Source: Campylobacterales bacterium
Lineage (GTDB): Bacteria; Campylobacterota; Campylobacteria; Campylobacterales; Hydrogenimonadaceae
DNA length: 64,000 nt
Direction: 5' to 3'
Assembly: GCA_027081015.1 (NCBI GenBank)
Contig: JALWMA010000082.1
Coordinates: forward strand, 40,737-104,736
Part shown: positions 1 to 7,344 of the stretch, in pieces
Layout: every line of letters begins with the position of its first letter
Position numbering within the stretch: position 1 is the stretch's first letter
Notes under the pieces: model-generated
The model's input: only the letters and a program-made list of their open reading frames with translations
Database searches by the model: none
Told to the model about the DNA's origin: nothing
Position numbers and translations under genes: made by a program

Positions 1-493
1 GCCCTGCTCCGCCGATCAGGATGGAGTAGCACTCTTTTGCGTGGGAGGCGCTTTCGAGCCTCTTGTAGAGCTCCTGCTCGAAAAACTCTTTCAGCTTGAG
101 CGCACCCCTCAGACTCTTGACCCCGTAGGAGTAGTCACGAAGCCCCTCTATCGATTCGAAAAAACGGGTCACCGCCCCGGCAGCTATTATCAGGTAGTCG
201 TAGGAGAGCGGCTCCCCCTCTTCGAAAAGGACCATCTTCTTATCGAAGTCGACATCTTTCGCGACGGCGTGAAGAAACTCCACATTGTCCGCAAACCCTG
301 CACACAGCGATCGCAGGCCTATTATCGTCGAGTCGAAAGGGACCTTGCCCGCTATAAGGTCGTACCCCTCGGTCTGAAGGAAGTGATACGGGTGGCGATC
401 CACAAGGGTCACCTTTATCCCTTTTCTGCCCGCAAGCACCCCCAGGGCCTTCAGCCCGCCGTAGCCTCCTCCTATGATTACCACATGGTGCAT
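1..493 (-). CDS. Type 2 NADH dehydrogenase / FAD-dependent pyridine nucleotide-disulphide oxidoreductase, N-terminal part (runs off the window)
   Basis: Reading the minus strand from the ATG at 493 gives MHHVVIIGGGYGGLKAL, the dinucleotide-binding GxGxxG fold that holds FAD in this superfamily, then VDRHPYHFLQTEGYDLIAG and DYLIIAAGAVTRFF, the second conserved strand of the FAD domain. The last visible residues (ILIGGAG) are the start of the NAD(P)H-binding Rossmann motif. About 164 residues are present; the C-terminal half lies beyond base 1. The HxFLQT pattern and the absence of a redox CxxxxC pair favour a non-proton-pumping NADH:quinone oxidoreductase (Ndh-2) or a close sulphide:quinone oxidoreductase-like protein, which would act at the cytoplasmic face of the membrane. 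An AAAGGGGA ribosome site lies just upstream of the start. The gene is transcribed away from the peroxiredoxin gene behind it and probably has its own promoter. Family is sure; the exact substrate is not. Confidence 0.8.
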   Translation of the reverse strand, partial: MHHVVIIGGGYGGLKALGVLAGRKGIKVTLVDRHPYHFLQTEGYDLIAGKVPFDSTIIGLRSLCAGFADNVEFLHAVAKDVDFDKKMVLFEEGEPLSYDYLIIAAGAVTRFFESIEGLRDYSYGVKSLRGALKLKEFFEQELYKRLESASHAKECYSILIGGAG

Positions 494-547
494 GGCGTCC
501 CCTTTCTGCTTTCTGTTGGTATGATAGAGCACTATCCGATATAGAAC

Positions 548-553
548 ATTATA
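548..553 (-). promoter_or_regulatory. -10 box for the Ndh-2-like gene
   Basis: The minus strand reads GTTATAATGTTC here, with a perfect TATAAT about 55 bases before the oxidoreductase ATG. No convincing -35 hexamer is seen, which is normal for Campylobacterota sigma-70 promoters. Confidence 0.4.
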
Positions 554-594
554 ACAAAACTGTATGGACAATATGGCCGGAAGCTTCAAGAGGG

Positions 595-610
595 CGGGCC
601 CGAAGGCCCG
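595..610 (-). terminator. Stem-loop after the peroxiredoxin gene
   Basis: CGGGCC-CGAA-GGCCCG forms a perfect 6-bp GC stem with a 4-base loop, seven bases past the peroxiredoxin stop codon. In transcript orientation it is followed by CGCCCTCTTGAAG rather than a clean T run, so it may stop transcription weakly or protect the 3' end. Confidence 0.45.
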
Positions 611-616
611 GAAGGA

Positions 617-1249
617 TCACTGCGGCTTGTGGCAGAACCACCAGTCGAAGCACTCATATTTGGCGCTTCGCTCCTTGGCGGTGTCGCAGTCGGTCGCCGG
701 CGGCACGATGACCCTGTCGCCGATCAGCCCGTTGTCGGGCCAGTCGGCCGGCGTGGCCACACCCTCGCTATCACTCTTTTGCAGGGCTTTTACCGCACGG
801 ACTATCTCGTCTATGTTTCGTCCGATCTCCTGCGGATAGTAGAGAATCGTACGCACCGCCCCTTCCGGATCGATTATGAAGACCGCCCTTACCGTGTTTG
901 TCCCTTTGGCGGGGTGGAGCATTCCGATCTTTTCGGCGAGGGTATCGGTACCGGCAATTATCGGAAACTCTATATCCACATCGAGCTTCTCTTTTATCCA
1001 CTCCACCCACTTGATATGGCTGAAGACCTGGTCTATCGAGAAGCCTATCAGCTCCGCGCCGAGTTCGTCGAACTGCTTCTTATGATTCTGAAACGAGACG
1101 AACTCGGTGGTGCAGACCGGTGTGAAGTCGGCCGGATGACTGAAGAGCACGACCCAGCTTCCCCTTTTGTCTTCGGGAAACCTCATCGGACCGTGCGTGG
1201 TCTGAACCTCTATGGATGGAAACTTCTCTCCCAGCATAGGCATACTCAT
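617..1249 (-). CDS. Peroxiredoxin, Prx6/archaeal type with extra C-terminal cysteines
   Basis: The 210-residue protein has the peroxidatic site [12 protein letters not shown] with Cys46, and the long C-terminal arm typical of Prx6-type peroxiredoxins (WVEWIKEKL, then [19 protein letters not shown]). Peroxiredoxins of this class reduce hydrogen peroxide and organic peroxides in the cytoplasm. The tail carries three more cysteines (188, 200, 206) in a [10 protein letters not shown] context; archaeal homologues use a C-terminal cysteine pair to resolve the sulphenate, so this is probably a 2-Cys-type mechanism in a 1-Cys fold. A strong AAGGAGG ribosome site fixes the ATG at 1249. A perfect 14-base palindrome lies 44 bases upstream and could be a redox operator. 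Monocistronic as far as can be seen. Confidence 0.93.
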   Translation of the reverse strand: MSMPMLGEKFPSIEVQTTHGPMRFPEDKRGSWVVLFSHPADFTPVCTTEFVSFQNHKKQFDELGAELIGFSIDQVFSHIKWVEWIKEKLDVDIEFPIIAGTDTLAEKIGMLHPAKGTNTVRAVFIIDPEGAVRTILYYPQEIGRNIDEIVRAVKALQKSDSEGVATPADWPDNGLIGDRVIVPPATDCDTAKERSAKYECFDWWFCHKPQ

Positions 1250-1292
1250 GGCAAACCTCCTTATATGTTTGATATAGACTATTCTATAACTA

Positions 1293-1306
1293 TTTGGTTA
1301 ACCAAA
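1293..1306. promoter_or_regulatory. Perfect palindrome in the peroxiredoxin promoter region
   Basis: TTTGGTTAACCAAA is a perfect 14-base palindrome. On the minus strand it is followed by ATAGTTATAGAATAG, which holds a TAGAAT -10-like hexamer, so the palindrome overlaps where a regulator could block or activate RNA polymerase at the peroxiredoxin promoter. It does not match the PerR box or the FNR box (TTGAT-N4-ATCAA). Confidence 0.45.
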
Positions 1307-1321
1307 GCTGCCAAAAAACCG

Positions 1322-1771
1322 TCAAACGGTCATATCGAGAACCCTGAAAGCCCTTTTTATCTCATCTTCGGACGCTATGCTGTCTTTGGGTGAAAACTCT
1401 GCCGTTATCCTCGCCAAAATATAGATTAGCGTCCCTACGATTTCGGGCAGCCTCTTTTCGAGCGCCACCTCCATCTCGTACCTTAGCGGCGGGTGGATGG
1501 CCAGCCTCTGCAAAACAGGCTTGAGCTCGAGCTCCTCCTCTATCTTTTCGAACTCCGAAACCGACCTTTTTATGGCGTTGGTAAGCGGCATATCGCTCAG
1601 CCAGATCACATCCCTGCCGTTGTAGCCCGTATTCTCCTGGGCTACCAGAAGCATATCGTAGAGTTTGGCGTCGATCTTCTCTTCGACCTCCTTTACCCTG
1701 TTTTTCGGCAGCCTAAGACCCGCCGCCTTTTTGAATATCTGCTCTATTTTATAGGCACCTTCAACTTTCAT
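1322..1771 (-). CDS. DUF1931 protein, bacterial double histone-fold protein
   Basis: The 149 residues match the DUF1931 family: a first histone-fold half (IEQIFKKAAGLRLPKNRVKE, then NGRDVIWLSDMPLTNAIK) and a second half after ELKPVLQRLAIHPPLRYE with LPEIVGTLIYILARITAEF. The best known member is the Aquifex aeolicus protein whose structure is a fused histone-fold pseudodimer. It may bind DNA in the cytoplasm, but the biochemical role of the bacterial family is poorly defined. A GTG three bases earlier (1774) is also open, but AAGGAG sits at ideal distance from the ATG at 1771. The gene overlaps the end of the HdeD-like gene by 11 bases, so it is the third gene of a YfdX-HdeD-DUF1931 operon. 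Confidence 0.85.
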   Translation of the reverse strand: MKVEGAYKIEQIFKKAAGLRLPKNRVKEVEEKIDAKLYDMLLVAQENTGYNGRDVIWLSDMPLTNAIKRSVSEFEKIEEELELKPVLQRLAIHPPLRYEMEVALEKRLPEIVGTLIYILARITAEFSPKDSIASEDEIKRAFRVLDMTV

Positions 1772-2369
1772 CACTCTTCTCCTTTTTTGTATCTTCCGAA
1801 CTATCCGAACCGGCCGCCTTTTTGGCGCCTATTCCCAGCGCCACGAGGGCTACACCGTCGAAAAAGAGGCTTATGCCCACGAACAGACCCACCAGCACCA
1901 GCGAACCGAGCGGCCAGGAGGCCAGAAGTATAGCGGCCAGCGCAACCGACAAAAGCCCGTTCAAGATCATGACCCACCAGCCTCTGTTGGGCCTGTACTG
2001 CCATCCGAACGTTACGCTCGAATAGGCGTCCACAAGCAGGTATACCGCCAGCAGCATACCTACCGCGGCCACCCCCTCCAAGGGAAAGAGCAGCAGCAAA
2101 ACGGATGCTATCAGAGATAGGACCGGCTTCAGCCACGCGCTGAAGGAGCCGCGGTAGCTTTTGTACGTAGCATAACCCTGCACTATGGCGCTAAAGAGAA
2201 AGAGCCACGCCAAAAAGGTGACTACGGCAAGCGAAAAGATCGCGGGGGCCACCATCCCGGCGACCCCTATGAGCGCCGTTACGACACCCAGGCCGATTAC
2301 AAGGCCGCTCTGCTTTTTGAGCGTCTCTTTGTCGAACAGGAGTCCGACCACCCTTATTTCTGGCTCCAT
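1761..2369 (-). CDS. HdeD family (DUF308) acid-resistance membrane protein
   Basis: This 202-residue protein consists of about six closely spaced membrane helices, for example VIGLGVVTALIGVAGMVAP and VVTFLAWLFLFSAIVQGYATY, with the tandem three-helix repeats of the HdeD/DUF308 family. HdeD of enteric bacteria is an inner membrane protein linked to acid tolerance at high cell density. The C-terminus is a charged cytoplasmic tail rich in Ser, Glu and Lys. The start ATG at 2369 overlaps the stop of the YfdX gene as TGATG, indicating translational coupling, and its own end overlaps the DUF1931 start. Confidence 0.88.
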   Translation of the reverse strand: MEPEIRVVGLLFDKETLKKQSGLVIGLGVVTALIGVAGMVAPAIFSLAVVTFLAWLFLFSAIVQGYATYKSYRGSFSAWLKPVLSLIASVLLLLFPLEGVAAVGMLLAVYLLVDAYSSVTFGWQYRPNRGWWVMILNGLLSVALAAILLASWPLGSLVLVGLFVGISLFFDGVALVALGIGAKKAAGSDSSEDTKKEKSDES

Positions 2370-3250
2370 CAGCTACTCTTTTTGCTCTCTACGGTCTTCA
2401 GGGCCTTCTCTTTGAACTCTTTGAGCTTCTCCATCAGCTCTTCAAATAGCTTTTCGGCCCTGTTTTTGCCGCGAATCTCCTTCTCTACCGCCTCTATCGC
2501 ATCATCCAGCATCTTGTACGTGGTGTCGCTGCCGCTCGTATAGCCGAGCGCTTCGGCGATTTTGAGCTCCTTTTTGGCCGCATCCAGGTGTTTTAAGGCC
2601 TGCTGCTTGTCGCTTTTTGCAACCTTCTGGGCAGCCCCTATCAGCGCCTGAGCCTTCAAAAGGGGCAGAGGAATGATCGTTTCGCTCCTAACAAGCGTAT
2701 CGAGCGCCATCTTCAGAACATCTCCGGCCTCTTTTATCTTCCCTTCGTTGAGATACCTTGCAGAGAGCCTCAACGCCTGCGGGTAGGATATGAGGGGAAG
2801 GCTCACCGTCACAATGTCTATCTCGCTCTGGAGCGTATCGAGCAGCCTTCTGGCCTCCTGCACCTTTTTGGTCGCAAGGAGCTTTTTGACCGCGGAGAGG
2901 GTCTCTTTTATGCTCTTTAGATCACCCATATACTCGGTAGCGGTAATAACCGAATCTATGGGCAAAAGCGCGGGCGCATCCTTGTGCGCGAGTACGATCT
3001 CGAGCTTGCCTATCGCCTTCTCGAGCTCCCTTTTTGCCTTTTCGACATCGTTTTTATCGAGTGCATCGAGCACATTCTGCGTAAGCACAACGGCGCTCAC
3101 CGCCTCCTCTATAACCTTCAGTTTGCCGCTTTCGGCTTTCGCCTTGGCGCTCTTTACGGCTTTGGACGTAACGTTTGCGGACGTTTCCGCCATCAATCCT
3201 GTAGAGCCGAGCAGTGCCGCCGCTACGACCGATACAATCACCTTTCTCAT
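2369..3250 (-). CDS. yfdX: YfdX family periplasmic stress protein
   Basis: A cleavable signal peptide (MRKVIVSVVAAALLGSTGLMAE) starts the 293-residue protein, followed by a largely helical, Lys/Glu-rich body with alternating KAKRELEKAIGKLEIV and EARRLLDTLQSEIDIV helices as in the YfdX family. YfdX proteins are periplasmic and respond to acid stress, and are co-regulated with hdeD-type genes in enterics. An in-frame ATG exists five codons upstream (3265), but AAGGAGATCGAA precedes the ATG at 3250 at the right distance, and only this start puts the signal peptide at the N-terminus. It is the first gene of a three-gene operon ending with the histone-fold protein. Confidence 0.85.
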   Translation of the reverse strand: MRKVIVSVVAAALLGSTGLMAETSANVTSKAVKSAKAKAESGKLKVIEEAVSAVVLTQNVLDALDKNDVEKAKRELEKAIGKLEIVLAHKDAPALLPIDSVITATEYMGDLKSIKETLSAVKKLLATKKVQEARRLLDTLQSEIDIVTVSLPLISYPQALRLSARYLNEGKIKEAGDVLKMALDTLVRSETIIPLPLLKAQALIGAAQKVAKSDKQQALKHLDAAKKELKIAEALGYTSGSDTTYKMLDDAIEAVEKEIRGKNRAEKLFEELMEKLKEFKEKALKTVESKKSS

Positions 3251-3447
3251 TTCGATCTCCTTCATCTTTTTTCTATTTCAGCTTCGCTGCGTTCGAAGCA
3301 CCTAAGTTTTGTCGGATAATGAAATTTTAGCCCTTTGGGCTCAAGCTGTTCTGCTACCTGGGTATCAAAACGGTGAAAGTGGAGGGTTCAAAAAGAGAAA
3401 GCTCTGTTTGGGTTGTCTGAAAACGCGGTATCGGCCGCAGGAGCTTC
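3251..3447. other. Intergenic region upstream of the yfdX operon
   Basis: About 200 bases between the Crp-type regulator (stop at 3448) and the yfdX start, both on the minus strand. It holds the yfdX ribosome site and a GCTTCG-AACGCAG-CGAAGC inverted repeat near 3280-3298. No gene and no clean -10/-35 pair are seen. Confidence 0.5.
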
Positions 3448-4125
3448 TCAGTACTCCCGTTCGACCTTTTCGAGAAGTTTCTTTACATTGTTCACTGCCA
3501 GCTTTTTGCGCTCTATGTTCAAGATTCCCTCTTTTTTGAGCTGCTGGAGGTGGCGGTTCACCACATGCCTTACCGTTCCTATCATAGAAGCTATCTCTTC
3601 GTGGGGGAGGTTGTGCAGCAGGCCCAGGTGCTTTACCGGTTTGGATATATCGAGGTTTTTCAGAATCAGCTTCATAAGCCTCGTGGAGGTGTCGTAGAGC
3701 GAAAGATCGCTCGCAAGCTCCTCCACCTGCCGCATCTGACTGGCCAGGTACGGCAAAAAAGCGCGGTTGAAGGCGGGGTTGGCTTCGAGCCACTCCCTCA
3801 CCTTCTCTATAGGAAGCTCCAGCACCTTCGCATCGTCGATCGCTTCGGTCATAACCTCGTGCCTCCTGCCGTCAAGAACTGTCAGAACGTCGAACATATC
3901 TTTCGGTCCGAGCAGATAGAGCGTCTGCTCGCGGTTGTTTTGCGGGTTGTACCTGTATACCTTTATGCGCCCTTCGAGGATTATGTAGAAGTTTCTCATA
4001 GTGTCGTCGGGGTCCATCGCCGGAGAGCCCTTCGGGTAGTTCCTGATTCTGCCTACTCTGTTTATCTCCTCTATGAGCTGCTCGCCTATCCCTTCGAACG
4101 GTTCTATTTTCGTAAGGTGCAGCAT
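3448..4125 (-). CDS. Crp/Fnr family transcriptional regulator
   Basis: The 225-residue protein has a cyclic-nucleotide-binding-type beta roll (FYIILEGRIKVYRYN, LYLLGPKDMFDVLTVLDG) and a C-terminal winged helix (LPHEEIASMIGTVRHVVNRH, then LQQLKKEGIL) of the HTH_Crp type. No cysteine is present, so it does not hold an FNR iron-sulphur cluster. The effector cannot be told from sequence. Its ATG overlaps the stop of the iron-sulphur subunit gene as TGATG, so it is the last gene of the sdhA operon and may regulate it or respond to the same respiratory state. The open frame continues upstream through sdhB but that part is an out-of-frame artefact; the domain begins at MLHLTKIEPFEGIG. Confidence 0.9.
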   Translation of the reverse strand: MLHLTKIEPFEGIGEQLIEEINRVGRIRNYPKGSPAMDPDDTMRNFYIILEGRIKVYRYNPQNNREQTLYLLGPKDMFDVLTVLDGRRHEVMTEAIDDAKVLELPIEKVREWLEANPAFNRAFLPYLASQMRQVEELASDLSLYDTSTRLMKLILKNLDISKPVKHLGLLHNLPHEEIASMIGTVRHVVNRHLQQLKKEGILNIERKKLAVNNVKKLLEKVEREY

Positions 4126-4835
4126 CAGAAATCCAGACCGAAACTGCCGAAGCTTCCCATATTTGGGTCCACATGGCCCATCTGCGTGCTTTTGGTGCGC
4201 AGCATCAGAATGTCCGATTTGGGGTCTATCCCCTGCGGGCATACCGCCGTACACTCTCCACATAGCGTGCAGTCCCATACGCCGTTTTGCTGGATCGTAT
4301 CGATCTTGCCCTTTATGTCGCCCTCTCTCGGGTCGGCTACGTAGCGCCAGTCGCGCGTGAGAGCGAACGGACCCAGAAAGGCGGGGTTGGTCTCCAGTAC
4401 AGGGCATGCACTGTAGCACGAGCTGCAGAGTATGCAGTCGCTCTGGCGCTCGGTACGCTTCTCGTCTTCCGGCGTCACTACCGCATCCTCTTTCGGCTCC
4501 CCGAGCCACGCCTTCGCCGATTTCAGGGTCTTGAAGGCTTCGCTCTCGTCCACCGCAAGATCCTTTATAACCTTCGCGAACCTCCTGGGCTCCACCAGGT
4601 CGCCCTCCTTGGGCTTGTAGGCGCACGCCAGCACCTCTTTGCCGTTTACGCGCACGGCGCAGCTGCCGCATACGCTGCTTCTGCAGCCGGAGCGGAAGGT
4701 CAGGGTGGGATCTTTTTCGCATTTTATGGAAGTGAGCGCCTCAAGAAGCGTCGACCCCTCTTTAACCTCCCACTCCTGCACAAGCTCCTGCGGCTCTCTT
4801 CGGGCATGAAAACGCCTTATCTTTATCCGTATCAC
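4125..4835 (-). CDS. sdhB: Succinate dehydrogenase/fumarate reductase iron-sulphur subunit, with two 4-Cys clusters
   Basis: In 236 residues the N-terminal [2Fe-2S] ferredoxin domain has Cys51, 56, 59 and 71. The C-terminal domain has CILCSSCYSACP (Cys134, 137, 140, 144) and CTLCGECTAVCP (Cys189, 192, 195, 199). In classical SdhB/FrdB the second motif lacks its second cysteine and holds a [3Fe-4S] cluster; here all four are present, so a second [4Fe-4S] cluster is expected, as in non-classical (type E) enzymes of archaea. The subunit passes electrons between the flavin of SdhA and a quinone or other partner. The start is a GTG at 4835, overlapping the small coiled-coil gene by four bases (GTGA). 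No cytochrome b or cysteine-rich SdhE anchor gene follows. Confidence 0.92.
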   Translation of the reverse strand: MIRIKIRRFHARREPQELVQEWEVKEGSTLLEALTSIKCEKDPTLTFRSGCRSSVCGSCAVRVNGKEVLACAYKPKEGDLVEPRRFAKVIKDLAVDESEAFKTLKSAKAWLGEPKEDAVVTPEDEKRTERQSDCILCSSCYSACPVLETNPAFLGPFALTRDWRYVADPREGDIKGKIDTIQQNGVWDCTLCGECTAVCPQGIDPKSDILMLRTKSTQMGHVDPNMGSFGSFGLDF

Positions 4836-4984
4836 TTCTCTCTCTCCCCGCTCTCTTCGCCGCTCTTTTTAAAATCTTCGAGCTCTTTTTTCACAGCCTC
4901 TATGATCCGCTCGGTCTCTTTGAGCCTCTTCTCCGCCTCTTCCAGCTCCCTTTCGAGCCTCTTCGCATCAAGCTCTTCACTCAT
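4832..4984 (-). CDS. Small coiled-coil protein between sdhA and sdhB
   Basis: This 50-residue protein is almost one continuous charged helix (LERELEEAEKRLKETERI, then ELEDFKKSGEE) with heptad-spaced leucine and isoleucine, predicted to be a coiled coil. It has no signal or membrane segment. Its ATG overlaps the sdhA stop (ATGA) and its stop overlaps the sdhB GTG start (GTGA), so three genes are translated as a chain. I do not recognise a named family. Its position suggests an assembly factor, a small structural subunit or a scaffold for the SdhA-SdhB pair. Confidence 0.75.
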   Translation of the reverse strand: MSEELDAKRLERELEEAEKRLKETERIIEAVKKELEDFKKSGEESGEREK

Positions 4985-6594
4985 CTCATCCCCTCGAATT
5001 CGTTGCAGAGCACTCCCTGCTCTTTCCATGAAAGCGAATGTACGCCGCCGAACTTCTCGTCGTCTTCAGCCGGAAAATCCTCTCTTTGGTGGGCGCCCCT
5101 CGATTCGTTGCGCCCTATTGCACTCACCAGGACTATCTCGGCAAGCTCCACCATGTTGCCGAACTCTATGAACTCGAGCAGGTTGGTGTTGAACTCCCTG
5201 CTCTTGTCGGCAATCCCCATGAACGGAAGCTCCTTCTGCATCTGCCTTATCGCGGCCAGCACGCCTTTAAGACCCATCTCGCCTCTGACTATGCCGACGT
5301 TTCGGTAGAAGATCTTGCCCATGAAGTCGCGCTTCTCATAAAAATCTATCTGGTTCGTAAACTGCGGTATGGCCGCCACGAAGTCCCTGTCTTTTTCAAA
5401 CTGGGCGCTCGAAGCCGGGCTCACGCTTCCGTATTCGCGCGCAAACAGTGCCGCGCCCTCTCCCGCTTCGCGCCCGAACACGACGGTCTCGAGAAGAGAG
5501 TTGCCGCCCAGCCTATTGGCTCCGTGCACATAGGCGTTCGCGCACTCTCCGGCCGCGAAGAGCCCCTTTACCTTCGTCATATGGTTCGGGTCCACCTCGA
5601 TTCCGCCCATCGTATAGTGGGCTACCGGTTTTATCGGAATGAGGTCGGTTGCCGGATCGACCCCCTCGTAGAGTTTGGCGAGCTTCCGCTCCTGCGGCAG
5701 GTTCTCCTCTATAAAGGCTTCACCGAGGTGCCTTATGTCCAGATAGACATCCTCGCCGCTCTCTATCTGCTCCCAGATCGCTTTGGCCACTACATCCCTC
5801 GGTTTCAGCTCGTCTATGAAGCGCTCGCCTCTGGAGTTGAGCAGATATCCTCCCGCCCCTCGCGCGCTCTCGCTTATGAGTATGCCGCTCCTTTTGAGGG
5901 CGGTCGGGTGGAACTGCACGAACTCCATATCGCTCAAAACGCATCCGGCCCTCACAGCGGCCGCCACACCGTCGCCGGTGGTAGCCGAAGAGTTGGTGGT
6001 GAAACCGCGATAGAGGCCGCTGTATCCTCCGGTCGCGACGACTACGCTTTTCGCCCCAATAGCCCTCACTTCACCGCTTCCAATATCGATGGCGGTCACA
6101 CCCAGAACCCGCCCCTCTTCGACAATGAAGTTGAGCATAAAGAGTTCGTCCAGAAACTCCACCCCCATACCCAGCGCCCTGTCGTAGAGGGTGTGGAGTA
6201 TCTTCAGGCCTGTATAGTCCTGTGCGTAGCAGGCTCTCTCCGAGCCTGCACCGCCGAGCCTTCTTTGGGCCACCCTGCCGCCTTCGAGCCTGCTGAACGG
6301 CACCCCTATGGAGTCGAGCCACCCGATCGCCTCGGGGGCCTTTTCGCAGAGCCTGCGTATCATGTTTTCGTCTCCGAGCGTATGGGCCGACCTCAGCGTA
6401 TCGGCTATATGCGCCTCTATGCTGTCCTCTCCAACATTGCCCAAAGCGGCGTTTATGCCCCCCTGGGCCATCGATGTCTGAGATCTGGTAGGGTATGTCT
6501 TGCCCAGAACGCTCACGCTCGCCCCCGTCTCTTTGGCCGCTATAGCGGCACAAAGGCCGGCTCCGCCTCCACCTATTACAAGTATATCACTCAT
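4981..6594 (-). CDS. sdhA: Succinate dehydrogenase/fumarate reductase flavoprotein subunit
   Basis: The 537-residue flavoprotein begins with the FAD-binding motif DILVIGGGGAGLCAAIAA, has the SQTSMAQGGINAAL segment, the active site blocks FVQFHPTALKRSG and SESARGAGGYLLN, PVAHYTMGGIEVD, and GLFAAGECANAYVHGANRLGGNSLLE. These are the conserved dicarboxylate-binding residues of the SdhA/FrdA family. L-aspartate oxidase is the closest alternative but the iron-sulphur partner downstream rules it out. No twin-arginine signal is present, so the catalytic side is cytoplasmic. It is the first gene of a four-gene operon (flavoprotein, coiled coil, iron-sulphur protein, Crp regulator). At 537 residues it is slightly shorter than classical SdhA, in line with a non-classical enzyme. 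Confidence 0.92.
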   Translation of the reverse strand: MSDILVIGGGGAGLCAAIAAKETGASVSVLGKTYPTRSQTSMAQGGINAALGNVGEDSIEAHIADTLRSAHTLGDENMIRRLCEKAPEAIGWLDSIGVPFSRLEGGRVAQRRLGGAGSERACYAQDYTGLKILHTLYDRALGMGVEFLDELFMLNFIVEEGRVLGVTAIDIGSGEVRAIGAKSVVVATGGYSGLYRGFTTNSSATTGDGVAAAVRAGCVLSDMEFVQFHPTALKRSGILISESARGAGGYLLNSRGERFIDELKPRDVVAKAIWEQIESGEDVYLDIRHLGEAFIEENLPQERKLAKLYEGVDPATDLIPIKPVAHYTMGGIEVDPNHMTKVKGLFAAGECANAYVHGANRLGGNSLLETVVFGREAGEGAALFAREYGSVSPASSAQFEKDRDFVAAIPQFTNQIDFYEKRDFMGKIFYRNVGIVRGEMGLKGVLAAIRQMQKELPFMGIADKSREFNTNLLEFIEFGNMVELAEIVLVSAIGRNESRGAHQREDFPAEDDEKFGGVHSLSWKEQGVLCNEFEGMR

Positions 6595-6637
6595 GCTGCT
6601 TCGCCTTTTTCATACACCCGGTACTCTTTTTAGGGCA

Positions 6638-6663
6638 ATTATAACAAGCCTCTATGTTATACT
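6638..6663. promoter_or_regulatory. Divergent promoter region: -10 boxes for sdhA (minus) and the lipoprotein gene (plus)
   Basis: On the minus strand TATAAT (6643-6638) lies 44 bases before the sdhA ATG. On the plus strand TATACT (6658-6663) lies 25 bases before the lipoprotein ATG. The two -10 boxes are back to back, so the promoters must overlap. Confidence 0.5.
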
Positions 6664-6687
6664 ATATAAAAAAACGGATAAAGGCGT

Positions 6688-7344
6688 ATGGGCAGATTTT
6701 TTTTATCTCTCGTTCTGGCCCTGCTCGTAGCCGGCTGTACTACCGACAACGGCGGAAGCGGCGGTTTCGAGCCCAAAGAGGCGACAGGGCAGGAGAGAAC
6801 GAAGTACCGCACATTCATAAGCGACGAGGAGCTGAAAACCCAAAAAGAGCTCGCGCTCATCGAGGCGAACAAGAGCGTGGAGCTCGAAAAGATAAGCAGC
6901 GCCGCGAAGCTTAAGCAGCTGGAGCTTCAGAAGCGGGCGGAGCTGGAGCTCATGCGCGAAAAGGAGAGGCTGCTTAAAATTGAGCATGAGCAGGCGCTCG
7001 AACGCTACACCCTTTTGGGCGCCATCTTGCTGCTGCTTCTTGCCGGCGGAGCGCTTCTGTGGTACTTCGACAGAAGGCGAAAAGACAAACTGCGAGCCTA
7101 CGAAGACAACCTGAAGAAGTATTTCCACCAGAAAGAGAACGAGTCGCGCGTAAAGATAGCCGAAAAGATCCTCGATACCGTTGCCTCGAAAGATCTAAGC
7201 AGCGAGCAGCGGGCGAAGCTGATAGAGGCGCTTCACGGCACTGCCCCGAAAGCCGCGACTCCCCCGCCTGAGAGCGAAGAGAACGATACCGAAGATGCGA
7301 TTTTGATAGAGACCAGAGAGGAGAATCCGGATGAAAAGAAGTGA
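6688..7344 (+). CDS. Lipoprotein with internal membrane helix and coiled coils (paralogue of the gene at 41861)
   Basis: The protein (218 residues) begins with a lipoprotein signal (LSLVLALLVAGC, lipidated Cys17), continues with a charged helical segment (residues 48-106, IEANKSVELEKISSAAKLKQ), a single membrane helix (about 108-127, LLGAILLLLLAGGALLWYF) and a second helical region ending in DLSSEQRAKLIEAL, then an acidic tail. Lipid anchor plus a membrane helix would place residues 18-107 in the periplasm and the C-terminal part in the cytoplasm, if sorted to the inner membrane. A second gene at 41861 has exactly the same layout. No named family is recognised. Its last 14 bases overlap the EI24 gene. 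Confidence 0.8.
   Translation: MGRFFLSLVLALLVAGCTTDNGGSGGFEPKEATGQERTKYRTFISDEELKTQKELALIEANKSVELEKISSAAKLKQLELQKRAELELMREKERLLKIEHEQALERYTLLGAILLLLLAGGALLWYFDRRRKDKLRAYEDNLKKYFHQKENESRVKIAEKILDTVASKDLSSEQRAKLIEALHGTAPKAATPPPESEENDTEDAILIETREENPDEKK

Noticed and set aside
3448-4722. A 424-residue reading of the Crp-type regulator extending back into sdhB
   Set aside because: The first 200 residues are an Arg-rich out-of-frame reading of sdhB; the true domain starts at 4125 with a TGATG overlap.
5038-6633. A 531-codon open frame antisense to sdhA
   Set aside because: It has no ribosome site, no domain, and exactly mirrors a gene with clear SdhA motifs; such frames arise from GC-rich third positions.
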